A DNA stretch of 64,000 bases from Seminavis robusta (taxonomy: Eukaryota > Bacillariophyta > Bacillariophyceae > Naviculales > Naviculaceae). Positions 1 to 10,407 of this stretch are shown here, piece after piece; within the stretch, counting starts at the first letter, position 1; every line of letters begins with the position of its first letter. Under the pieces are notes generated by a model. It searched no databases and was not told the DNA's origin. It worked only from the letters and a program-made list of their open reading frames with translations. The DNA is taken from assembly GCA_903772945.1 (NCBI GenBank), contig CAICTM010000269.1:18592-82591 (forward strand). Direction: 5' to 3'. Both the position numbers and the translations under genes were made by a program.

Positions 1-556
1 TAGCATGGGAGCGTACACTCCGCCTCTCTCCTATTCTTCCTAACTAAGAGTAACACGTCGTACTACGGTATTGTGCCTGCATGTACTAGCTACCGGTAGC
101 TACCACTCGTAGCTAGCTATAACATTTCAAGAGCTGTGGGTTGCTTCGATCTGTTCGAACTCGATTGCTTGTGCTCCAAATCTCTTCGTTGTCCCGTCAT
201 TGGTGAAGGTGGGAGTTACAGCCGGACGAAGGCCAGACAGAAGACAGTGGACGGAGGAAAGATCCAAATGCCAATGAGCCATTGAGCCAATGACCACTGT
301 TTCATCACGCAGAGATCTTCCATTGGTTTCTTCCTTTGGGTACTAATAGAGCACAACTTGAAGAGCAAGGTAGTAGCAACCCAGCTCCACAGCATAGCAA
401 TCAAGCAACGAGCTAGCTAGCTAGCCAAAGACAGAAGACAGAAGACAGAAGAGCAGTTGATCAGATCAGTTGATCAGATCAAAAGAAGAAGAAGAAAGAA
501 GAAGGTGTAAAAAGAGGGGAGGAGTGAAGTTGGTGTAAAAAGGAATTGAATTCAGA
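1..556. other. 5' flank without a recognisable gene
   Basis: No convincing coding sequence is seen. It holds a (CTAG)n run near 411-424, a short (ACAGAAG)n run near 430-452 and a duplicated TTGATCAGATCAG-type stretch at about 457-480. It is presumably the promoter and 5' UTR of the gene that starts at 557. Confidence 0.5.
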
Positions 557-2762
557 ATGAGTGGATCATCAGGATCAGGATCAGGATCAGGACCAGGACC
601 TCGCCGGTGGATGTCCAACCTGGACATGTACAAGAAAGTTCCATCTGATTTGATGGAAGGCACAGCGCAAGGCAGTTTCTTCAGCTATTTGATCTTGTTT
701 GTCATTTTCAGTTTGGTCTACTTGGAGACTAAGAGCTTCATGTCCTATCAAGTAGTGGAGGAATTGGCATTGGACACTCAACACCTGCACCGAAAAAAAA
801 GCATCTTTGGAGGAAACAAGTTCCAATCCATTGACACACTAAACAGCCAAAAAACACAAAAAATTCAAGTCAGGTTCAATATTACTGTAAGTGCATGACA
901 ATGACAATATCAATGACAATGACAATGACATGTCTTGTCTTCAATTGTAAGTCACTCATTTATATTTTATTCTTATTTTTTAATTTAAATCTATTTGCTT
1001 TTGTTCAAAGATGATGGACTTGAAATGTGAATTCGCTACTATCGATGTCGTCTCGGTTCTGGGGGCTCAACAAAATGTCACAAAAAATCTACAAAAATGG
1101 ATGGTTTCACCAGAAGGAGTCCAAGAAAGATACGACAAAAATAGAAACCTACAACAACACGACCTCGAACAGGGAACACTTGAACTACACGACAAAACTG
1201 TCACCAAATCCATACAAGAACTACACAAAAATGGAGAAGATGCTGTCAATCTAGATGAGCAAGCTCTACAAACTGCTCTCAAGGAATACCCATTTGTATT
1301 CGTCGACTTCTTTGCTAATTGGTGCAGCCACTGCAAAATATTTGCTCCCACTTGGGAAAGACTCGCCGAACTCATGATCGATGCAAAAACACACCATCAT
1401 GAAAGAGTCGTCGCAGAAATGGAACAAAAACAAATGGAAGAAAAAAGGCTACAACTCGCAAAACAAGCTGCTGCTACCGGAGAAACCATAAACCTCGTCC
1501 AAAATCTTACATACAGTGAAGAAGAATACCAACAAGCACTACAAGCTGTCAGGTCTCCTCTATTGGTCGGAAAAATTGATTGCGTCACTAAACACCAACT
1601 ATGCAGAAAACAAGGAATCATGAGTTATCCCACCATCAGACTCTTTGTCAATGGAGAATTATTCCAAGACTTCTTTGGAAGCAGAACTGTTGCCAACCTA
1701 CTACAGTTCCTGGTATTGGCCGAAGAAAAGGTACTCGGCAAGCAGCCAGACAACGAAAACGATCGACAACTCACCCTTTCCGACCATGCCGCTGTGGCGC
1801 TGGATGCCCATAATGTCACTGATGAACAAAAGGCAGCTGCTATTGCTGCAGAAAGACAGAGATCTCAAATTTGGAAACCATCCGAACACCCTGGCTGCCA
1901 AATTGCCGGGACGCTCTTCCTCAACAAAGTACCCGGCAATTTCTACATACAAGCACAGAGCCCCACTCATTCCTTGGAACCTACTCTCACAAACGTCTCA
2001 CACGAAGTACACCACCTGTATTTTGTCACGCAAAGACCGCCTGGGGTCAAACCTCCCAAGAGCCCTGAAAAAGACCTCGACGAATCACAGAGAGCTCAAG
2101 ATGGAACCATCATGGTCCCTCCACCTAGCGACTCCAGTGTCTCCGGCCTCAGCCACCCCATGAATGGAAATGTGTATGTCACTCATGGATATCATCAAGC
2201 TCACCATCACTACATCAAGCTCGTCGCCACAAACCTATACACATACCAAGTGGTACAAAACAGCCAAATGGTACACTACAACATTGACCAAGTCCCAGAG
2301 GCAAAGTTCGTTCTGGATCTGAGTCCTATTGCCGTCACGTACCATGCTACAAAGAGACATTGGTACGACTACATAACATCTATCATGGCTATTGTGGGAG
2401 GAACCTTTACAGTGGTTGGGATTGTGGATGGACTCCTTCGGACTGCCGTGAAGACTACACAAAAGGTAGTGCTGCGGAGACGACGAAATGGAACCAAAGC
2501 GAGGCAGCAGCAGAATAGGAGCCTTCCCAGACCACCACCGCAACCAACCAGAGAAGCGTTTCAGCATTCGAGCATTGCCGCTGCCGACCCAGCTTCGCGT
2601 CCAATAGCGGTGCAACGGCCCAATGCTGCCGTTTCTGCTGCACCCGCGGCATTGGCATCACCAGATGGGGTCTCTACTAGACCCAACAGCAACAACAACT
2701 CCACGACAACGGCCACTTCACGCAAGTCAAGGACAGCGCTGCCTCGGCCGCCGGGGAGGTAG
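557..2762 (+). CDS. PDI/ERV46-like fusion protein of the early secretory pathway
   Basis: Two exons, 557-886 and 1011-2762, joined in phase 0 across a 124-nt GTAAGT...AG intron, give about 693 residues. The N-terminal part has the ERGIC/ERV46 layout: a Lys/Met-rich lead, a membrane segment at about residues 35-58, then a lumenal region. A thioredoxin fold follows, with the sequence FFANWCSHCK (active-site cysteines near residues 215 and 218) and a YPT cis-proline motif; about 70 charged residues are inserted between them. The C-terminal part matches the COPII-vesicle ERV domain (HPGCQIAGTLFLNKVPGNF) and a second membrane helix (YDYITSIMAIVGGTF). The order ERV-N, thioredoxin, ERV-C is that of plant PDI-C (PDIL5-3/5-4) proteins, which are placed in the ER or Golgi membrane. 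By family, the role would be disulfide chemistry on, or sorting of, secretory cargo. The tail is Ser/Pro/Arg rich and lacks a clear KKXX signal. The active site is CSHC rather than the classical CGHC. Family assignment is confident; substrate is unknown. Confidence 0.9.
887..1010 (+). other. intron of the PDI/ERV46-like gene
   Basis: GTAAGTGC donor directly after the codons for FNIT, a T-rich tract and TTCAAAG acceptor. It lies between codons (phase 0), and removing it joins the two halves of the ERV N-terminal domain. Confidence 0.85.
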
Positions 2763-3012
2763 GTAGGTAGGTTATCGGTTTCGTACATGTAGGTAGGGGC
2801 TTTGGCACTCACAGGACGAGCTAAACTAGACTAGACTAGACTAGACTAGCTAGATAGGTTTTTAAAAAGAGAGCATACCTTTTCTGCAGATCAAAACGCT
2901 TACTCTAGCTAGACTGGAATTAGTCTTATGCAGACACAATGACATTTATTGGAGTTTGATTTACGACGTACTACCAGTGCCGTACCGGTACATGTACGGT
3001 ATTACAGTAGTC

Positions 3013-3795
3013 TTACTTTGGCAGAGCATGGATATCCATTTTGGGCGCCATTTTGGTCCACTTAGTTTCCTTGCCATTGTAAGTAAGGTGCAATGTTCCA
3101 CTTCGAATTTTGGCTTGAGTGATTGCATGATTGTTCTTAATCTTGTAGTCATCATCATGAAATTTGATTTCTCCAGCCTTTCTGTTGACGAATGTTCCTC
3201 CCTGTATGGCCCACCATTCGACTCCATCATCAGTTCCAATGACAGCAATTTGATCAGCAATGAACTTTCCAATTCTATCTGAGACTAGTCTAATGCCAGC
3301 AAAGTTTGTGCCGGGTTTGTAAATGTCGGTATCGACGTAAAGTCCGTTGACATCATTGAAAGCGGGATGTTTTGTCAGTGTCTGCAGGTCAAAGTCTTGC
3401 GTGGGAGTGAGTCTGGCCCATGTGTTTCCAATGGTGGTGCCGTCTTCCTCGTAAAAGTGCAGACTGCCAGTACTACTAGTAGATTCAAAGGCACACTGTA
3501 GCAATCCCACGCCTGGGGCCTTTGGTGTAAAGTCCATGGTGACTTTTGGTGGCGACGCTTTCAAGTCGTTGAAAGTTCCAGTCAATGTCCACCAGTGGAT
3601 GCCATCGTCGCATCCAATGCAGACAAAGTCCGTACCGGTACTACTAGTAGTAGATGCGGGATCCGTTCTTCCCAGAACACGAATTCCTCCGAACCAAGGA
3701 TCTTTCAAATCGTAGAGGTTGGCACTGGCTTTCGTGGGAGCATGATTCGGGTCAGTGTACACACCGCCTACGTTGGGGATTTCAACACCAGCCAT
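3013..3795 (-). CDS. unknown protein with two internal repeats
   Basis: This is a 260-residue single-exon protein that begins at an ATG (MAGVEIPNVGG) and has no signal peptide or membrane segment. I do not recognise the family. The sequence divides into two related halves. Each half has G(V/L)Y.D near its start, then F(A/G)GIR(V/L), then a hallmark G(C/T)DDG(I/V).WW, then a stretch ending in TW(A/T)(R/K)(L/M). The first half is about residues 10-132 and the second about 143-254. The alternating hydrophobic pattern suggests a beta-rich fold, so a duplicated lectin-like or jelly-roll domain is possible, but that is inference. No catalytic signature is visible. It lies convergent to the PDI/ERV46-like gene, 250 bp away. 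Coding potential is strong because the reading frame keeps the two repeats aligned. Confidence 0.75.
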   Translation of the reverse strand: MAGVEIPNVGGVYTDPNHAPTKASANLYDLKDPWFGGIRVLGRTDPASTTSSTGTDFVCIGCDDGIHWWTLTGTFNDLKASPPKVTMDFTPKAPGVGLLQCAFESTSSTGSLHFYEEDGTTIGNTWARLTPTQDFDLQTLTKHPAFNDVNGLYVDTDIYKPGTNFAGIRLVSDRIGKFIADQIAVIGTDDGVEWWAIQGGTFVNRKAGEIKFHDDDYKIKNNHAITQAKIRSGTLHLTYNGKETKWTKMAPKMDIHALPK

Positions 3796-4236
3796 GATAG
3801 ACTAGAGTAGACAGACTAGACTAGCTAGACTAGACTACTAGTATTATGAACTAGATCTGGTATGCTGTATCTTTTTAGAAGTCTTGTTGGACTGTCACGG
3901 CGGTTCTATTGAAGGTGTCGATTTGGATTTGTCAGATCAAAGATTAGATCTTTGGTCTGCAGGTTTAGGAATAGGGCTTTTCTCTTGTGTTGGTTGTGGT
4001 ACAGTATCGGTACTTCCAAACAACTCTACTAGAGCTAGCTACCAGTAGCTAGCTAGTCTAGTAGTAGGTCGTGGAGTTGCAACATTGTACTACCTGTAGC
4101 TACTAGATCTACTGGTACTTTTAAAATACTACACTAGTAGTACAGTAGAATATTGATAAAAAGATTGTACTCATGTAGTCTAAGGAGCATGAATAATGAA
4201 GGCATTGCAATTGGTTGAGTTTCAAGTTGTTTGAGT
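3796..4236. other. intergenic region, CTAG-rich
   Basis: No gene is seen. It contains clusters of CTAGCTAG, ACTAGT and TACCAGTAGCTAG words and is presumably the upstream region of the gene ending at 3795 plus the 3' flank of the gene at 4237. Confidence 0.4.
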
Positions 4237-5040
4237 CTATTGGTTGGGTGACTGTGCTGCCTCCAATTCCCATAGAACCTGATCAATGATTTTCCCTACT
4301 GTTTCCACATTGGACTTTGTTCTCCTGACAGCTGCTTGTCTGCTGTTTCTGTTTGCATTCAAGTTCAAGTTGGACATGAAGATGGAGTGTCTAGTACTAG
4401 TACCGGTACCAGTACCAGCACCAGTAGTAGGCTGAGTGACAACAGTCTGAGGTTTTTGGTGGTGTTGCTGCTGCTGCTGTTCTTCTTCCTGTTGGAAACT
4501 AGTTTGTCTGGTAGGCAATTTGAACTTGGAGTCTCTTTTCTTGTGATCTGATTCTTGAAAGCCAGGTCTGGAGGACAGCTTGCTCTTTCTGTTACAACTA
4601 TTAATAGCACCAGTACCACCTGTAGCACTATCCCTACCAGTACCAGTACCAGTACTACGCCCACCTGAACTGCTGGAAGTGGAACTCCACCGATCTGGAG
4701 ACAAGGGGGCTTCATGCTTGTGATCAGGCATGACAAGGTGCTGCTGCACGTTATGCAAGGGAGCACTCAGTGATCTCCGCATGCGCAACTTCATGTTCTT
4801 CTTCTCGCGGTGAAATCGCTTCTTGTGTAACTGAGGCACACAAATCAGTGGCATTGCTCCTCCTGCACTACCAGTACTACCTACACCTACACCTACACCT
4901 ACACCTACGCTACTATGCATACCAGTACCCATACCAGCCTTTAGAGTCTTCATGCCCATGCTGTTGCTGTTGCTCTTGTTGCTCTTGTTGTTACTCGTAC
5001 TCGAACTCGAAACCATTGTTGTCTGTTGAGGAAGCATCAT
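4237..5040 (-). CDS. Ser/Thr-rich low-complexity protein of unknown function
   Basis: This is a 267-residue single-exon protein starting MMLPQQTTMV. It is dominated by Ser, Asn, Gly, Thr and Gln runs, including a (GV)n stretch near residues 47-54 and a Gln run near residue 185. Between these are basic blocks: HKKRFHREKKNMKLRMRRSLSAP at about residues 73-95, NRKSKLSSRPGFQESDHKKR, and a C-terminal segment AAVRRTKSNVETVGKIIDQV followed by LWELEAAQSPNQ. The last segment looks helical and is the least repetitive part. No known domain is recognised. RRSLSAP and RRTKSN resemble basophilic-kinase or 14-3-3 type sites, but that is only a motif-level guess. The frame is open throughout and the amino-acid bias differs from the shadow frames, so it is probably real. 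Confidence 0.55.
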   Translation of the reverse strand: MMLPQQTTMVSSSSTSNNKSNKSNSNSMGMKTLKAGMGTGMHSSVGVGVGVGVGSTGSAGGAMPLICVPQLHKKRFHREKKNMKLRMRRSLSAPLHNVQQHLVMPDHKHEAPLSPDRWSSTSSSSGGRSTGTGTGRDSATGGTGAINSCNRKSKLSSRPGFQESDHKKRDSKFKLPTRQTSFQQEEEQQQQQHHQKPQTVVTQPTTGAGTGTGTSTRHSIFMSNLNLNANRNSRQAAVRRTKSNVETVGKIIDQVLWELEAAQSPNQ

Positions 5041-7198
5041 TCAGTGTGTGGTACTTCTATTCTGCGGAGGCGATGATGGTTGAAGGTTATCAATCAACAA
5101 TCTATCAATCAATGCGATCTGCTCTGACTCGACTCACACTCACAGGTCACTCCACTCACACTCCACTCCAACCTCAAAACGACCACTGTGCATTGCTTAA
5201 TTAATTAAAGGTTCCTGCTTTTTTGCCTTGTTTCACTCTTTCGCCCGCCTAACGTGGATTCTTTTTCACTTTAAAGCACAGTGACGTGGCTCGTTTAAAG
5301 GGCCTGCTCTCAAACGATTTATGCCCCAGAACAATAGGAACCCAATTATTTCAACTCAGTCACACTTACTGCTCACGTTATCTCCTCCATCCACCATCCT
5401 CCATCCTCGAGTACGACTGTACTCTGTACTACTAGACCTAGTCTAGCTAATATTATTTAAAATAGTCTACTATGATCCATGATCCAAGTACTCATGTACT
5501 AGCTAGCTAGCTAGTACATAACATACATGTACTCCAGTATCCACTTACTACTTACTACCAGTTCATTCGTCAAGCTTCGGGTCAATGGGCAATTCGGAAC
5601 AGTATCAATCTTTCATACTCAGTAAGTAAAGTAAAGACGCTGTAACAAACGAATTCAGAACGCTTACATGAGGTCAAGCGTCAATGCGTGAACCTCTTAA
5701 TTGTTTCCATGCACTAGGTTACGGAGTACAAGTGCTCCTGTACTCGATTCAACCACCAAGAACAAGAGGTTGATCCAAGCGGGATTGGACATCCCTTCCT
5801 TTTTCTCCGATCGATTCGATTCGATTCTTCTCGAACTGACCTCAGTTCTTGAGTCGAGTATGTCAAGTGGGACTCGACTCGATTGATTGCGGATTGGATG
5901 GCTCAAAGAAATAAAATTCGTTGTTCATCCGAATTTTCTATCGACTGTTCGAATATTGCGACCTTTGTGCACCGGTGGGTTCCAATTTTGCCAATTGCAA
6001 TTACTCTAGCTAGCTAGTAGCTAGCTAGTACTGTACTAGCTAGCTAGTAGTACCAGTATTGGTAAGCGATGACCAATGGAATTGGTGGGCAAAGTGGCGG
6101 CCTCTTCATGAACTCGCTAGCTACGGTATGTCATACTTGTACTTGTGCATAATATATATCTCAACGTTGGCTGGGCAGAAATTCTTGGCCGTGAACAGCT
6201 CTGTGAACTGACTAGTCTAGCTAGCTGGCTGGCTGAAATCTAAAAGTTTGGTTCTGACCTTGACTGACGTTCTTTTATTGGAGTACATTTATGTTATGTG
6301 GGAGGCAACAACTCAAGAAAGCAGATGATCCAAAGATCGTGTCTCGAGGCAGCCAGCAGCCAGCGACCTCCAGTTCCCGGCAGTACCCATGTACAAGCAT
6401 GCGAAATACCAGTACAGCGTACCATGTGCAAACCCCAGCTGGCTGGCCATTATTGCATGCAGCCAGTCAGACAGTTGTGTGGATAACAGAAAACAATAGC
6501 CAACAACTGGGGCGCTTCAAGGCTTCAACTACATGTATCAATACTGTAGATACCGGTACATGTACGTCTGTTGCTGGTCAGAGGACACAAGTTTGACGAT
6601 GGGAGGGATGAGAGAGAAAGACCTTCGGAGAAACTTTACTTTTCTATCTAGCTTTGCATACACCGTAGTGCTAGCTAGCTAGAGTCTAGCTAGATCTTCT
6701 TTCAAAATAGACTGTACGATGTACGACAGTACTGTACCTCTTTTCAGTACCGGCAGTTTGCTCGTTAGCTCTCTTTAGAAGCCCTCATATCCACATTAGC
6801 ATTGCAGAACAGGGAATGCGTGTCGCGAATGCCTTTGGAACAACCAGTGACGAGCCATGTCCAGGGAATTCTGCAGGGAACGTCAGTGAAGGCTTATTTG
6901 TTTTTGTTGCACACTTTTGTGTTAGTTAACTCTTTGTCTGCTCTGTGGTTCTGGCGGGTTCCCCTTGCGACCACCAAGCACCAAGCAAAGTACAGTATGA
7001 TACACCGGAACACCGGAACCGACCAGCCACATCATCCATCGTGTAGGTCTATCTCCAGTCTGCAGCAAAGCCTATATCGATTGGTTCATTGCTTCATTCT
7101 TTCTTTGCTATTGCTGTTTGTAGGTACTAGCTAGCTACCGGTACTAGTAGTAGTAGTAGTAGTAGTTGCATTGCGAGCCTCCTGTGTTGACAGCTGTA
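5041..7198. other. 2.1-kb intergenic region without a recognisable gene
   Basis: Only short open frames without domain content are present (for example 6291-6596 and 6802-7134). The DNA holds TTAATTAATTAA at about 5199-5210, many CTAGCTAG runs (5446-5515, 6005-6060, 6670-6690) and TACCGGTACATGTAC at 6551-6565. Directly before the next gene is a (TAG)n run at 7146-7166. Confidence 0.4.
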
Positions 7199-10135
7199 AT
7201 GAAGACTGACACTCCTTTGGTAGTCCCACGACGGCGTGTGGATGAAGATGGCATTGTGCAAGATGTGGCAGTGGCAGAGTCACAGTCACGATGTCGTCGT
7301 TCTTTGTCTCCAAAGCGGCGTGGACGAAGGACTCTTGCTTCTCCGATGCGATCCTCTTCGTCTCATCATCATCGATTGCAGCATGATGTGATCGTGCGCC
7401 AGCCATCTAAAAGAAGACTCCTCATGTTGGAGCGCGCCAATTCCGCGCCAAACTTGTTCCAACAGAAAAACAACGCCAGGAGACCCAAAAGGACAAGCAA
7501 GACAAAGGGCAGCAACATCAACAGCAGCAGAAGACGGCGCACTCCCAAGAAATCAGTCAGTGCCAAATGCCACAGCAGAGACAACAGCCTGCACAATGCC
7601 AGACAACCAAGAAGAAACTCTAATGCAAACTCTAATGCAAATGAAAATAGTCTGGGCAGATGGGAACATCCTCAAGGAGTGGAAAGGAGACTCAGCAACA
7701 CAAGCAATGCTTCCAGGCCTGACAGATCCATTGACAGATCCTCTGACAGATCCATTGACAGATCCAACAGTACCTGCAGTATTGACTCTTTGCCTCAAAA
7801 ACCAAAAAGAAATCAGTCTCCTGAACCCATACACCACAAAGACAAACAAAATCACAATTGCAAACAACCCATCAGAACACCAGATCAGGATCATGACGAT
7901 GATGACGATGACAGCACTGAGGAATATGATGATGATGATGATGATGACGACGAAAACTCATTTGCTCTAGACAACAATAATCAAAAGCAAGAGCAAAAAG
8001 AAAAAGAAAAGCAAAACAAACCTGCAGCTACCAGAACTACCAAAAACACAGAAAAGAAAATCGATATCAAGCTACTTGGATACACGGACTTGGAAGAAAT
8101 TGATGACAACCAAGACTTATTCCTACCACCACCACCACCACCACAAGACAAACAAAACAAAATGAATCACAGACTCTCAATAGGATCTACCATGTCCACC
8201 AAATCAAACAGATCCGCAAACACATTCGCACCAACTGCATCTTCACTTTTCCAATCCAGAAGAGAATCCATGGGAAACAGAAACCTACCTGTCAGGGCAT
8301 CCTCCTTCTTGGACACTTATGCAAGACCAAACAGCAACAGCAACAGCAACAACCACAAACATTTTGCAAACAGAAGAAGAAACAGATCCATGGACATGAC
8401 ACTCAACTTGGTCACAGGAACAAGCCCCATGCACATGCACATGCAATTCAACAGATCCAGTACACACAGCAGAAACAGCAGAAACAGTAGAAGACCTTCT
8501 GCTGCTACGGGTACAGGCGCAACAACAACAACAACAAACAGACAACAAATGCAATCCTTCTCAAGCGTCGTCCTAGGAGGAAGAAACTCAAAATCTTTCA
8601 GATTGCAACGCCCCAGCAACTCCAATGAGGATGCGGCGAGGAGACGACAACAGCAGAGACGATGTAGATCCATGGACATGACTCCATCCGTCGTAAAGAG
8701 GGCACCTTCACCTCCTCCTTTGCCAAAACGACAACAATCCAATGCTTCCTCAAACACTCATGTCGCAGACTCGAGCTTCAATTGTGATGTCAGTGATGTC
8801 ATGGCTTCATTGGCTAGAGATGAAGACGAAGAAATGAGCTTCTTCACTCTTGCCAGTAGCAGCTCTTCTGGCGGGACCACAAGACCGGGATCGGTCGCTT
8901 CCAGACTATCCTTTCATTCTGTTGGTTCCAGTCATCACAATAACAGCACCGGATGTCACTCATTTAAACAGGCACCACAACGCGGACGACTCTCACTCTC
9001 ACCTTCCACTGACGCACACAAAAAGGCGTGCAGTCTGTCTCCTGCTAGAATCTCAATGAAAAAGACACCAAACAACATTGTAGACCTCATTGAAAACATG
9101 GACAGTGAAGAAGGAGAATACATCATCTTTGTTGGAAATAAAAAGGACCTTACGAGTGTTGATGGTGGAGGCGATGACGACGACGATGATTACAACGACG
9201 ACAATTCCACCTATCTCAGTATCGGTGGACTCAGTTTGGGGGTCAATAGCGCCGGATTTTGCAGCTGTCATTCCTCTTTCAGAAACATCACCAATGGTAG
9301 TGGTAGCCATTCGAGTTTAGGGTACCGAGTCGAACTCGACAGCAACAAGGATGACACCAGCAATCCCAGTTTGGGATATCGAGACCCTGACAATCAAGAT
9401 CGCAAAATTGCAGGTTGTCTTCACTGCAGCAGCCACGAACACGAACACAAACACGATGACAACAAGGACGACGACAATGACAGCCAAAGTGAGGAAAGTG
9501 AGGTGCACAGTGACGAAGAATGGAGTCAGAGCGACAAAAGCAGCAGCGGTGAAAGCAATGGCAGCAGTACATGTAGCAACCACAGTTCCACAGACTCGAA
9601 GGACGACAACGAAAATGATCACCCCGAGAAACAGCAAGGCAGCAGTGCGAGGAATGGACCTGGCAAGGACAGTCATGGCGGTGGCGGTGATAGCGAACCA
9701 AAAGCCGATGTGAAATCAAACTCGGCCAATCAGGAAAAGGTCACTGGAACGAGTGAGGTAGATGGTGCGGTCTCGTACTGTGGCAAAGCACCCAGCGATG
9801 AGAAGTTGACAACGTTGCCAAACGACGATGACGTTAGCAGCAACGAACGGCAGGATGTGCCCAGCACAATAGTGATGAAGGCTGATGGGGATGATGTTGG
9901 CGCTGGGGGTGCTATTGCTGCAACCAATCATGTTCGTCGGTGCGAGATTGACGACAAGAACAATACTGTAGTGTCTCACGATGTTGCGCCCGATAATGTC
10001 GAAGCTAAGGGTGGCGAAAGTGCTGTCCCGAAGTGTGCAATGGACAAAATCGAAAAAGACGGTTCCTGCAGAAGCTTGTTGGGCCGCACTCTCGACAGCT
10101 CTGAGAGTACCGACATATTCACCTACGTGGCGTAG
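7199..10135 (+). CDS. large low-complexity, highly charged protein of unknown function
   Basis: The first ATG in the long frame is at 7199 (MKTDTPLVVPRRRVDEDG), giving 978 residues; the frame extends upstream only through a TTG and a TAG repeat. Features in order: basic Ser/Arg blocks (SLSPKRRGRR, RQPSKRRLLMLERANSAPNL), an Asn-rich basic stretch, an RSIDRSSDRSIDRS repeat, an acidic Asp run near residues 235-260, a helix-prone KQEQKEKEKQNK segment, a run of eight prolines, repeated RSMDMT boxes, then an acidic C-terminal third rich in Asp, Ser, Asn and His. No enzymatic or membrane domain is seen. RSMDM occurs twice and the ANSAP box recalls SLSAP in the protein at 4237-5040. Largely disordered; a nuclear or cytoskeletal scaffold is conceivable but unsupported. 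Confidence 0.7.
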   Translation: MKTDTPLVVPRRRVDEDGIVQDVAVAESQSRCRRSLSPKRRGRRTLASPMRSSSSHHHRLQHDVIVRQPSKRRLLMLERANSAPNLFQQKNNARRPKRTSKTKGSNINSSRRRRTPKKSVSAKCHSRDNSLHNARQPRRNSNANSNANENSLGRWEHPQGVERRLSNTSNASRPDRSIDRSSDRSIDRSNSTCSIDSLPQKPKRNQSPEPIHHKDKQNHNCKQPIRTPDQDHDDDDDDSTEEYDDDDDDDDENSFALDNNNQKQEQKEKEKQNKPAATRTTKNTEKKIDIKLLGYTDLEEIDDNQDLFLPPPPPPQDKQNKMNHRLSIGSTMSTKSNRSANTFAPTASSLFQSRRESMGNRNLPVRASSFLDTYARPNSNSNSNNHKHFANRRRNRSMDMTLNLVTGTSPMHMHMQFNRSSTHSRNSRNSRRPSAATGTGATTTTTNRQQMQSFSSVVLGGRNSKSFRLQRPSNSNEDAARRRQQQRRCRSMDMTPSVVKRAPSPPPLPKRQQSNASSNTHVADSSFNCDVSDVMASLARDEDEEMSFFTLASSSSSGGTTRPGSVASRLSFHSVGSSHHNNSTGCHSFKQAPQRGRLSLSPSTDAHKKACSLSPARISMKKTPNNIVDLIENMDSEEGEYIIFVGNKKDLTSVDGGGDDDDDDYNDDNSTYLSIGGLSLGVNSAGFCSCHSSFRNITNGSGSHSSLGYRVELDSNKDDTSNPSLGYRDPDNQDRKIAGCLHCSSHEHEHKHDDNKDDDNDSQSEESEVHSDEEWSQSDKSSSGESNGSSTCSNHSSTDSKDDNENDHPEKQQGSSARNGPGKDSHGGGGDSEPKADVKSNSANQEKVTGTSEVDGAVSYCGKAPSDEKLTTLPNDDDVSSNERQDVPSTIVMKADGDDVGAGGAIAATNHVRRCEIDDKNNTVVSHDVAPDNVEAKGGESAVPKCAMDKIEKDGSCRSLLGRTLDSSESTDIFTYVA

Positions 10136-10407
10136 CGAAGAATGGCTTCGTGGTCACGGTTCATCTGCAACGAACGGTCTGGCGAAAACCTCAAAGCCCG
10201 GAACAACGCTTTGCTTTTTTGGGGGTGGCGGCGGCAACATGGGACTGCCAGGGAATAAACACTCATCAATCATCCATCAATCTTCAACTTTTGGTAGCTA
10301 GCTTTTAGCAATATTGACGCTGATCTATTCATGCGATCTTGGCTGCACTACTACTGCACATTTAAAGTTGACTATTGAACAGGGTCCGTCCACCTTCCGG
10401 TAGGTTG

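Noticed and set aside
6291-7134. Two frames of about 100 codons in the 5-7 kb interval
   Set aside because: They lack domain content and their residue bias follows local low-complexity DNA.
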